In this document: positions 1 to 6,692 of the stretch, in pieces
Numbering within the stretch: the stretch's first letter is position 1
Layout of the letters: the number at the start of each line of letters is the position of its first letter
From: Porphyrobacter sp.
GTDB taxonomy: Bacteria > Pseudomonadota > Alphaproteobacteria > Sphingomonadales > Sphingomonadaceae
Assembly: GCA_027533455.1 (NCBI GenBank)
Contig: JAPZUC010000004.1
Location: forward strand, 1-64,000
Direction of reading: 5' to 3'
DNA: 64,000 bases
The notes under the pieces: model-generated
What the model was told of the DNA's origin: nothing
The model's input: the letters and a program-made list of their open reading frames with translations, nothing else
Databases searched by the model: none
Program-made: the position numbers and the translations under genes

Positions 1-203
1 TCAACGGGGAGATCTTCTACACTCTGGCCGAAGCTCAGGTCCTGATCGAAGCCTGGCGGCGCCACTACAACACCGTCAGGCCGCACAGCTCGTTGGGGTA
101 TCGACCACCGACACCGGAAACCGCGACACCGCCATGGCTGCTCTCCGGTTCCGCTCCGCTCCACCTACGGCCAGCCATGGCACCAGAGGCCATCTTGCAC
201 TAA
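1..203 (+). CDS. IS3-family transposase OrfB, C-terminal fragment (partial)
   Basis: The 5' end is cut by the window edge; codons run from base 3 to a TAA at 201-203. The readable peptide contains LIEAWRRHYNTVRPHSSLGY, the characteristic end of the DDE integrase core of IS3-family OrfB (the YN..RPH..LGY.P block after the catalytic glutamate). The catalytic DDE residues lie upstream of the window. The protein would cut and join DNA ends during transposition. A short Pro/Ala-rich tail follows the conserved block. Family assignment is firm; the exact IS group cannot be named from this much sequence. Confidence 0.8.
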   Translation, partial: NGEIFYTLAEAQVLIEAWRRHYNTVRPHSSLGYRPPTPETATPPWLLSGSAPLHLRPAMAPEAILH

Positions 204-236
204 CAATCATCACGGACCACTCAGTGGGGGCCGGTC
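1..236 (+). mobile_element. Right end of an IS3-family insertion sequence
   Basis: The window opens inside an insertion sequence. It holds the last codons of an IS3-type transposase and then an end-like sequence at about 212-236 (GGACCACTCAGTGGGGGCCG followed by GTCA). Read on the other strand this begins TGACCGGCCCCCAC, the type of terminal repeat seen in IS3-family members. The left end, the first ORF and any frameshift site lie outside the window, so integrity cannot be judged. The right boundary at about 236 is inferred from the terminal-repeat-like sequence. The Crp/Fnr regulator stops about 36 bp further on, so the insertion lies just behind that gene and does not disrupt it. Confidence 0.7.
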
Positions 237-271
237 ACCGCATCCCTGTTTTTGACGGAAATCAAATTTGG

Positions 272-1021
272 CTAGTTTTTGGCCCTGCTCGTCGCATCGC
301 CGCAGCGGCCCGCGATCCGCGCGAGCGCAGCCACATCGGCAATCGCCACCCATGAACGGCCTTCTGTGGTCACCAGTCCCGCTTCGCGCAGTTCCGTGAA
401 CTGGCGGCTGACGGTCTCGATGGTGAGGCCGAGGCTGTCTCCGATGTCGCGGCGGCTCATCGGCAGGGCAAAGGCGCAGGGGCCTTCAACGCAGCCGGTC
501 AGCCGTTCGGCCATCGAGACGAGGAAGTCGGCAATCCGCGCGGCGGCGGACTTGTGTCCCATCTGCATCATCCGCGTGCGGCTGCGATGAAGTGCCTGAA
601 GGCTGCGGTTCAGCACCGAACGCAGCACGGCAGGATCGCCCTGCGCTGCGTCGAGGAAGCCATCGGCTGGGAAGATCACGAGATCGCAATCGGTCAGCGC
701 GACCAGCCGAAAATCACCGTCCGACTGGCGCAGCACCGATACGAGATCGCCCGCAAAGTGGAAGGCAAGCACCTGACCGCCCGGCATGCCCGCGGCGTGG
801 AGCGCGACCAGTTTGGCCGCGCCGCTGGCAATCCAGACCAGCCGGTCGTCTCGCGGATCGGGCGCGAGCTGCTCGCCGCGCGCCATCCGCGCCGCTTGCC
901 CCAGCGCGCAGAGCCGGTCGGCGGTGGGCGCATGGCCCGTTCCGATCGGCAGCGCGGACCGGAACAGACCGACCGCCGCAGCCAGATCGGGTGCAGGTAA
1001 GTGGGGGATGATAGTCGCCAT
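272..1021 (-). CDS. Crp/Fnr-family transcriptional regulator
   Basis: The 249-residue product has an N-terminal cyclic-nucleotide-binding-type beta-barrel (about 30-145), a dimerisation helix and a C-terminal winged helix. The recognition-helix region reads MSRRDIGDSLGLTIETVSRQ. The E..SR pattern is the one used by FNR-type proteins to read TTGAT half-sites. There is no N-terminal CxxC/three-cysteine cluster, so it is unlikely to be an oxygen-sensing [4Fe-4S] FNR and is closer to FixK/DNR-like members; that is inference. The start is the ATG at 1021 (MATIIPHLPAP); the frame stays open further upstream but without FNR-family sequence. A perfect FNR-type box lies 38 bp upstream, between this gene and the divergent ompW. 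Confidence 0.85.
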   Translation of the reverse strand: MATIIPHLPAPDLAAAVGLFRSALPIGTGHAPTADRLCALGQAARMARGEQLAPDPRDDRLVWIASGAAKLVALHAAGMPGGQVLAFHFAGDLVSVLRQSDGDFRLVALTDCDLVIFPADGFLDAAQGDPAVLRSVLNRSLQALHRSRTRMMQMGHKSAAARIADFLVSMAERLTGCVEGPCAFALPMSRRDIGDSLGLTIETVSRQFTELREAGLVTTEGRSWVAIADVAALARIAGRCGDATSRAKN

Positions 1022-1058
1022 GATGCTGCCCGTTTGCGCGGGAGGACCGCAAAGGTCT

Positions 1059-1072
1059 TTGATTCCGATCAA
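1059..1072. promoter_or_regulatory. FNR/FixK-type box TTGAT-N4-ATCAA
   Basis: The sequence TTGATTCCGATCAA is a perfect match to the FNR-family operator. Its centre is at 1065.5. For an activator at -41.5 this predicts a start near 1107 for ompW, with a TTATCC-like -10 at 1095-1100. For the leftward regulator gene the same rule would put the start only about 3 nt before its ATG. Activation of ompW, perhaps with autoregulation, is therefore the simpler reading. The match is direct; the regulatory direction is inference. Confidence 0.75.
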
Positions 1073-1167
1073 TGGGCGTAGGCGCGGCCTGCGGTTATCC
1101 GGCCTCCAAAGGCAGCAAACATCCTGGGCGGCGCAAGGTGGCCGCTGCTGTCGATGAGGGTAGGAAG

Positions 1168-1767
1168 ATGAAGAGACTTGTGATGTTTGGCGTGGCTGGA
1201 CTGGCACTGGCGGCTACACTTGCGATGGCGCAGGACGGCGAAAGCGACCGGGCGGGCGATATCCAGATCAAGCTGCTCGGAACGGCGGTACTGCCGGATG
1301 GCAAGATCACCGATATCAACGTCAATCTGCCGGGCCTGCCCGCGACCACCCAGACCAGGGCGAACGACAATGTGACGCCGACCATCGCGATCGAGAATTT
1401 CGTGACGAACAACATCTCGATCGAGACGATTGCGGGCATGACCCAGCACGATGTCGATGCGACCGCTGGGCTGCCCACCGGGGCTGAACTGGTCTCCAAC
1501 GCCAAGCTGATCCCGGCGACGGTGACGGCGAAATATCACTTCGATCTGGGCGGCGTGAAACCTTACGCGGGTACGGGGCCGGCCTATTTCCTGTGGGTCG
1601 GCGACAAGCCCGGTGCGGCGACGGTTGCGGCGCCCCTCAGCGTGGACGTGAAGCGCTATTTCATCGACACTACGGCGCGATGGTATGTCGGCAACACGCT
1701 GGCGATCGAGACCGAGCACAAGCTTGATCCCTCGGTGATCAGCGCCGGGCTCGCCTTCAGGTTCTGA
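1168..1767 (+). CDS. ompW: OmpW-family outer membrane protein
   Basis: The 199-residue protein begins with a signal peptide (MKRLVMFGVAGLALAATLAMAQ, cleavage near AMA-QD). It continues as a small beta-barrel with OmpW hallmarks: an early IQIKLLGTAVLPDG strand, PTIAIENFVTNNISIE, a PATVTAKYHF segment, and a C-terminal aromatic residue (AGLAFRF) for Bam recognition. OmpW forms an eight-stranded barrel thought to pass small hydrophobic molecules and is often controlled by oxygen/FNR regulators. The start at 1168 follows a GAGGGTAGGAAG ribosome-binding region; in-frame sequence before it lacks signal-peptide character. The FNR-type box at 1059-1072 and a strong terminator downstream suggest a monocistronic, redox-regulated gene. 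Confidence 0.9.
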   Translation: MKRLVMFGVAGLALAATLAMAQDGESDRAGDIQIKLLGTAVLPDGKITDINVNLPGLPATTQTRANDNVTPTIAIENFVTNNISIETIAGMTQHDVDATAGLPTGAELVSNAKLIPATVTAKYHFDLGGVKPYAGTGPAYFLWVGDKPGAATVAAPLSVDVKRYFIDTTARWYVGNTLAIETEHKLDPSVISAGLAFRF

Positions 1768-1793
1768 CGCGCGCGCCCTGGGTGGTGGCGGAA

Positions 1794-1829
1794 AGCCCCG
1801 TCGGCCTCTGCGGCTGGCGGGGCCTTTTT
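1794..1829 (+). terminator. Rho-independent terminator of ompW
   Basis: GCCCCG (1795-1800) pairs with CGGGGC (1818-1823), with an inner GGCC/GGCT stem, followed by a CTTTTTC run. It lies 27 bp after the ompW stop codon. Confidence 0.8.
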
Positions 1830-1883
1830 CTTGCCCTTGCAAAAGTCGGCTTTGCGGCGGCAAAAGGCGTGTTCGCCTGCGCT

Positions 1884-1927
1884 TAGACTCCCCTTAGGCT
1901 CCCTCCAGACCCCGTTTAGTCCCCCTT
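1884..1927 (-). repeat. Array A: four direct repeats, exact 11-bp period, core GGGTCTA
   Basis: Read on the minus strand the units are GGGACTAAACG-, GGGTCTGGAGG-, GAGCCTAAGGG- and GAGTCTAAGCG-like, each exactly 11 bp after the last (unit starts on the plus strand at 1884, 1895, 1906, 1917). The array ends about 10 bp from the palindrome at 1936. It belongs to a family with arrays at 23461, 40796 and 63301. Its function is not recognised. Confidence 0.75.
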
Positions 1928-1935
1928 CTGAAGCG

Positions 1936-1953
1936 ATGTTTCGCGTGAAACAT
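1936..1953. promoter_or_regulatory. parS-like palindrome (site A)
   Basis: ATGTTTCGCGTGAAACAT contains TGTTTCGCGTGAAACA, one base away from the 16-bp parS consensus TGTTTCACGTGAAACA bound by chromosomal ParB. It is the exact reverse complement of the palindrome at 63283-63300. It lies 52 bp before the acs start codon, so a transcriptional operator role is also possible. No parA/parB gene is in the window. Confidence 0.6.
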
Positions 1954-2005
1954 TTGTCTGAGGCTGCGGGTTGTGTAGATCGGCGCAGATCAAGGGAGTC
2001 AGATC

Positions 2006-3931
2006 ATGAGCCACGCCGTCGCGCGCCCTCAAGCCCACGCCCCGACCCATTGCACGGCAGAGCAATATGCCGCGATGTACCGCACCTCGGTGGAGACGCC
2101 CGATGCCTTCTGGCTCGATCAGGCACAGCGGCTCGACTGGGCGGCGGTGCCCACCAAGGGTGGGGAATGGTCTTACGATCCCGTTGAAATCGAATGGTTT
2201 TCTGATGGCAAGCTCAACCTGTGCCACAACGCGGTAGACCGGCATCTGCCCGAACACGCCGACCGCACGGCACTGATTTTCGAGCCTGACGATCCGGCAA
2301 CCCCTTCGCGTACTCTTACCTATGGCGAACTCCACCGTGAGGTGGTGCGCATGGCTAACGCGCTGAAAACGTTGAGTGTCGCCAAGGGTGACCGGGTGAC
2401 CGTCTATATGCCGATGATCCTCGAAGGGGTGATCGCGATGCTCGCCTGCGCGCGGATCGGCGCAGTCCATTCTGTGGTGTTCGGCGGGTTCTCTCCCGAG
2501 GCTCTGGCGGGCCGGATAGAGGATTGCGGCAGCCGCTACGTCGTAACCGCGGACGAAGGCCTACGCGGCGGCAAGCGCGTGCCCCTGAAGGCCAATGTCG
2601 ACGCGGCACTGGAGCATCCCGGCGTGGCGGTCGAAGGTGTGCTGGTGATCCGGCACACCGGTGGCGAAATCACAATGAAGGAGGGCCGCGATCACTGGCT
2701 CGAAACCCTTGGCAGCGAGGTGGATTGCCCCTGCGAGATCATGGGCGCGGAAGACCCGTTGTTCATCCTCTACACCTCCGGTTCCACCGGCAAACCCAAG
2801 GGCGTGCTCCACACCACCGGCGGCTACGGTGTATGGACCGCGACGACATTCCACTACATTTTCGATTACCAGCCGGGCGAGGTGTTCTGGTGCACCGCCG
2901 ACATCGGCTGGGTCACCGGACACTCCTACGTGGTCTACGGCCCGCTGATTAACGCTGCGACCGCCGTGGTTTTTGAAGGCGTCCCCAACTACCCCGATCA
3001 CGGGCGGTTCTGGGACGTGGTGGACAAGCACGCCGTCAACATCATCTACACCGCCCCCACCGCCATTCGCGCCCTGATGCGCGAGGGGGATCATCACGTC
3101 ACGAGCCGTTCGCGCGCCTCGCTGCGTCTGCTCGGTTCGGTCGGCGAACCTATCAACCCTGAGGCATGGCGCTGGTATTACGACGTGGTGGGCGAAGGCC
3201 GCTGCCCGGTGATCGACACCTGGTGGCAGACCGAAACGGGCGGCTGCATGATCACGACGCTCCCCGGAGCGCACGACATGAAGCCGGGCAGCGCGGGCCT
3301 CCCGTTTTTCGGCATTCGCCCGCAACTAGTTGATAACGAGGGCGGCGTGCTGGACGGCGCGGCGGAGGGGAATCTCTGCATCACGCACTCGTGGCCCGGT
3401 CAGGCGCGCACCATCTACGGCGATCATGAACGCTTCGGGCAGACTTATTTCAGTACCTACAAGGGTCAATACTTCACCGGGGACGGCTGCAAGCGCGATG
3501 CCGACGGGTACTACTGGATAACCGGCCGGGTCGACGATGTCATCAACGTCTCGGGGCACCGTATGGGCACCGCCGAGGTCGAGAGCGCATTGGTGCTACA
3601 CCCCAAGGTCGCCGAGGCCGCGGTTGTGGGATATCCGCATGATATCAAGGGACAGGGCATCTATTGCTATGTCACCCTTAACGCCGGTGAAGAGGGCAGC
3701 GATGCCCTGCTCGCAGATTTGAAGGCGCAGGTGCGCAAGGAAATCGGTCCTGTCGCCACGCCCGATGTCATCCACTTCACCGATGGCCTGCCCAAAACCC
3801 GTTCGGGCAAGATCATGCGCCGCATCCTGCGCAAGATCGCCGAGAACGACTTCGGCGCGTTGGGCGATACCTCGACCCTAGCCGATCCTTCGCTGGTCGA
3901 ACGGCTGATCGAGGGCAGGCAGAACCGCTGA
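2006..3931 (+). CDS. acs: Acetyl-CoA synthetase (AMP-forming)
   Basis: The 641-residue enzyme makes acetyl-CoA from acetate, ATP and CoA through an acetyl-AMP intermediate. It has the N-terminal ACS leader, the AMP-binding P-loop [12 protein letters not shown] at about 255-267, the [14 protein letters not shown] segment, WWQTETGG at about 408, the hinge region [14 protein letters not shown] at about 511, and the C-terminal [11 protein letters not shown] whose lysine (about 602) is the usual acetylation-controlled catalytic residue. The length matches Acs. The start follows GGGAG. The upstream region carries a parS-like palindrome and an 11-bp repeat array. The gene is convergent with the transporter that follows, with one base between the stop codons. 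Confidence 0.96.
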   Translation: MSHAVARPQAHAPTHCTAEQYAAMYRTSVETPDAFWLDQAQRLDWAAVPTKGGEWSYDPVEIEWFSDGKLNLCHNAVDRHLPEHADRTALIFEPDDPATPSRTLTYGELHREVVRMANALKTLSVAKGDRVTVYMPMILEGVIAMLACARIGAVHSVVFGGFSPEALAGRIEDCGSRYVVTADEGLRGGKRVPLKANVDAALEHPGVAVEGVLVIRHTGGEITMKEGRDHWLETLGSEVDCPCEIMGAEDPLFILYTSGSTGKPKGVLHTTGGYGVWTATTFHYIFDYQPGEVFWCTADIGWVTGHSYVVYGPLINAATAVVFEGVPNYPDHGRFWDVVDKHAVNIIYTAPTAIRALMREGDHHVTSRSRASLRLLGSVGEPINPEAWRWYYDVVGEGRCPVIDTWWQTETGGCMITTLPGAHDMKPGSAGLPFFGIRPQLVDNEGGVLDGAAEGNLCITHSWPGQARTIYGDHERFGQTYFSTYKGQYFTGDGCKRDADGYYWITGRVDDVINVSGHRMGTAEVESALVLHPKVAEAAVVGYPHDIKGQGIYCYVTLNAGEEGSDALLADLKAQVRKEIGPVATPDVIHFTDGLPKTRSGKIMRRILRKIAENDFGALGDTSTLADPSLVERLIEGRQNR

Positions 3932-3932
3932 G

Positions 3933-5603
3933 TTACTGGTCGATATTGCGGCGGAAGGTCTCGGGCAGGAAAAGCATTCCGACCACCACCGTGAGCACGC
4001 AGACCCCGATGGGGTACCAAAGGCCGTAGTAGATATCGCCCGTCGCCGCGACCATCGCGAAGGCGGTGGTAGGCAGGAAGCCGCCGAACCAGCCGTTGCC
4101 GATGTGATAGGGCAGGCTCATCGCGGTATAGCGGATGCGGGTGGGGAATAGCTCCACCAGCAGCGCAGCGATCGGGCCGTAGACCATAGTCACCAGCAGC
4201 ACGAGATAGGTGAGCACTGCGATCACAAGCGGGGTGTTGATCTGCGCCGGATCAGCCTTGGCGGGGTAGCCCGCTGCGGTCAAAGCCGCCCTCACCTCGT
4301 CCTGAAAGGCGGCGATGGCCGCCTTACGCTCCTCGCCTGTCACCGTGGCCGGATCGGGCGCGGTGAAGATCTGGGCGCCGATCCGCACCTGCGCGATGGC
4401 CCCCGCTTGCGCTTCGACATTGCTGTAACTGACCGCGCCCTTGGCGAGGAAGGACTTGGCGATGTCGCAGCTCTTGGCGTCGAACCTATTCTTGCCAATG
4501 GGATCGAACTGCACCGAGCAATCCGCATCGTTGACGATCACGCTGACCGGTGCGCTCGCCTGTGCCCGGGCAAGCGCCGGGTTTGCGGCCTCGGCGAGCA
4601 AGTGGAAGGCCGGAAAGTATGTCACCGCTGCCAGCGCGCAGCCAGTCAGGATGATGGGTTTGCGCCCGATCCGGTCCGATAGCCAGCCGAAGAACACGAA
4701 GAACGGTGTCCCGATGGCGAGCGCGACCGCGATCAGGATGTTGGTGGTTGCTCCGTCAACCATCAGCATTTTTTCGAGGAAGAACAACGCATAAAACTGG
4801 CCAGTGTACCACACCACCGCTTGCCCGGCGACCGCGCCCAGCAATGCGATCAGCGCCCACTTGCCGTTGTTCCAGTTGCCAAATGCTTCGGAAATTGGCG
4901 CCTTGGAGTTGGTGCCTTCCTCTTTCATCTTCTGGAAGACCGGGCTTTCCTGAAGCTGCATCCGGATCCACAAGGACACGCCGAGCAGGATCGCCGAAAC
5001 GAGGAACGGCACGCGCCAGCCCCATTCCTTGAAGGCTTCCTCGCCAATCATGGTGCGGGTGCCGATCACCACCAGCAGCGCGGCAAACAGGCCCAGCGTC
5101 GCGGTGGTCTGGATGAAGCTGGTGTAAAGCCCGCGCTTGTTGTCGGGCGCGTGCTCGGCGACGTAGGTTGCAGCGCCGCCATATTCGCCGCCCAGCGCGA
5201 GGCCTTGTAGCAGGCGCAGCGCCACCAGCATGATCGGCGCGGCAACCCCGATGCTGGCGTATGAGGGCAAGATCCCCACCGTGAAGGTCGCGAAGCCCAT
5301 CAGGCCCATCGTCACGAGGAAAGTGTATTTGCGCCCTACCAGATCGCCCAGCCGCCCGAACACCAGTGCGCCGAAAGGTCGCACCGCAAAGCCCGCCGCG
5401 AAGGCTGCCAGCGCGAAGATGAAGCCGGTGGTCTCGTTCACCCCCGAGAAGAACTGCGCGGAGATGATCGTCGCCAGCAGGCCGTAGAGGTAGAAATCAT
5501 ACCACTCGAACACCGTGCCCAGCGACGAGGCTAGGATGACGCGCTTTTCGGTCGCGCTCGCCGCATGATGCTTGGGCAGGGCCTCCTCGCCGATCGTCGC
5601 CAT
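3933..5603 (-). CDS. MFS transporter, metabolite:H+ symporter (MHS) type
   Basis: The 556-residue protein has about twelve membrane segments and the MHS signature: FEWYDFYLYG near the N terminus, RPFGALVFGRLGDLVGRK (loop 2-3), LALGGEYGGAATYVAEHAP, WGWRVPFL, and RPxG/R-K repeats in the second half (FGWLSDRIGRKP). MHS members import organic acids, proline or betaine. The substrate is not visible, although convergence with acs suggests a carboxylate. About 115 extra residues (about 340-456) lie between two late membrane segments, as an alanine-rich soluble domain with two cysteines (C362, C379), probably periplasmic. This makes it longer than typical 430-450-residue relatives. Confidence 0.88.
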   Translation of the reverse strand: MATIGEEALPKHHAASATEKRVILASSLGTVFEWYDFYLYGLLATIISAQFFSGVNETTGFIFALAAFAAGFAVRPFGALVFGRLGDLVGRKYTFLVTMGLMGFATFTVGILPSYASIGVAAPIMLVALRLLQGLALGGEYGGAATYVAEHAPDNKRGLYTSFIQTTATLGLFAALLVVIGTRTMIGEEAFKEWGWRVPFLVSAILLGVSLWIRMQLQESPVFQKMKEEGTNSKAPISEAFGNWNNGKWALIALLGAVAGQAVVWYTGQFYALFFLEKMLMVDGATTNILIAVALAIGTPFFVFFGWLSDRIGRKPIILTGCALAAVTYFPAFHLLAEAANPALARAQASAPVSVIVNDADCSVQFDPIGKNRFDAKSCDIAKSFLAKGAVSYSNVEAQAGAIAQVRIGAQIFTAPDPATVTGEERKAAIAAFQDEVRAALTAAGYPAKADPAQINTPLVIAVLTYLVLLVTMVYGPIAALLVELFPTRIRYTAMSLPYHIGNGWFGGFLPTTAFAMVAATGDIYYGLWYPIGVCVLTVVVGMLFLPETFRRNIDQ

Positions 5604-5707
5604 AGTTGCCTTCCCCCTGATACGGTCTTTGTCGCATCATGCCGCGCCCGGCGGGTAAGGCAACCGCGCGCGGGGCCGTGTCGGGGGAAAGGGCGAAAGC
5701 TGAGAGG

Positions 5708-6139
5708 CTATTCGGCCGCGGCGAAGGTGAAGCGCAGTTCCGGCGTCTCGATCACCAGCTGGCGTCCGTCGAGCGTGGTGGTGTAGCGCTCGGCCTCGGT
5801 CAGCCCGGCGGCGAGCTGGTTGCCGAAGCTGGGCTGGGGGCAGAGCATCTTCGTGCTGGCCACCGGACCGAAGCTGATTTCGCCCGCGCCATTGGCCGGC
5901 AGGCCAGCGGTCCAGGTGGAGCGACCGCGGTTGCAATCGAGTTGGACCTGCACTTCGCCGCCATCGGCAAAGGCGAGGGTGTGGCGCGCTTGCAGCGCCG
6001 GGGTGAGCGTGGTGGTGCTGCCCGATGTGTCGATCGCGACCAGTTGCCACTCGGTTCCTGCGAGCGGATGGGTGTCAGGCACTGTCATGCAGCCTGCGAG
6101 GGCAAGTGTTGCAGCGGCTAGTGCGGCGGGCATTTTCAT
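5708..6139 (-). CDS. META-domain (HslJ-like) lipoprotein
   Basis: The 143-residue protein starts MKMPAALAAATLALAGC, a lipoprotein signal with lipobox LAGC, so it is predicted to be lipid-anchored. The rest is a META/DUF306 fold: LAGTEWQLVAID at the start, DCNRGRSTWTAG in the middle, and ELRFTFAAAE at the end. HslJ-like META proteins in enterics are linked to novobiocin resistance and envelope stress, but the biochemical role is unclear. The ATG at 6139 is preceded by AGGGGA; the longer open frame upstream lacks any signal peptide. It is separated by a terminator from the upstream small gene on the same strand. Confidence 0.8.
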   Translation of the reverse strand: MKMPAALAAATLALAGCMTVPDTHPLAGTEWQLVAIDTSGSTTTLTPALQARHTLAFADGGEVQVQLDCNRGRSTWTAGLPANGAGEISFGPVASTKMLCPQPSFGNQLAAGLTEAERYTTTLDGRQLVIETPELRFTFAAAE

Positions 6140-6221
6140 CGCAGTATTCCCCTGATCGGTTCCGGTCTGTGTCATAAGGCATGATCCTGAACACAGCCAA
6201 ACCGGGCACTTGCCGGGCACC

Positions 6222-6257
6222 AAAAAGCCGCCGGAGCGCGAACTCTGGCGGCTTTTA
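6222..6257 (-). terminator. Rho-independent terminator of the 99-residue gene
   Basis: AAAAGCCGCCGGAG (6223-6236) pairs with CTCTGGCGGCTTTT (6243-6256) around a six-base loop. On the minus strand the stem is followed by a T run. It lies just after the stop of the gene at 6280-6579. Confidence 0.8.
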
Positions 6258-6279
6258 AAGCCGTTCTGGCGGCGGGCGA

Positions 6280-6579
6280 TCAGGCCTCGCGGGTGCCCGA
6301 CAGCGGCATTGCGCCGAACGCGCCGGCATTGACCGAGCCGGTCAGGGTGTCGCCGTCGATGGTCGCTTCGCAATCGAGCGTCATCGGCATGGGGACGACC
6401 ATGTTCATCTTCCACGAGATGGTGTTGCCGCTGATGGTGCCGCCTGTGATGTCCATCGAGCCGAGGCTGCCGATCAGCGAGCCGCTGAAGGTATCGCCAT
6501 CGGGAACGACGGTCAGGGTGCCGGTCTGGTCGCCCATCGGGCTTTTGACGGTCGTCTTGTAGGTACCTGCAACAGACAT
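6280..6579 (-). CDS. Hypothetical small beta-rich protein
   Basis: The 99-residue protein begins MSVAGTYKTTVKSPMGDQTG and ends SVNAGAFGAMPLSGTREA. It has no signal peptide or membrane segment. It is built of short alternating strands with repeated G/T/S-D turns (GTLTVVPDGDTFSGSL, TISGNTISWKMNM, EATIDGDTLTG), which suggests a small beta-barrel or lipocalin-like fold. One cysteine is present. I do not recognise a named family. It has its own terminator, and the coding frame shows codon use like its neighbours, so I consider it a real gene. It follows the M16 peptidase on the same strand after about 110 bp. Confidence 0.7.
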   Translation of the reverse strand: MSVAGTYKTTVKSPMGDQTGTLTVVPDGDTFSGSLIGSLGSMDITGGTISGNTISWKMNMVVPMPMTLDCEATIDGDTLTGSVNAGAFGAMPLSGTREA

Positions 6580-6692
6580 GATCCAACTCCTCGGGTTATC
6601 GTGCTGGCCTCATGCGACCCGGCACTTCAGGATGCGCTATTTACACGAGTGTCAGCGCGCTTCAACCGGATTTGGGCCGAAGCGCGCTGGCA

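Noticed and set aside
1936..2187. Small protein gene starting at the ATG in the palindrome at 1936
   Set aside because: The frame overlaps the start of acs, has no ribosome site like the one at 63283 and encodes an Arg-rich peptide without family features.
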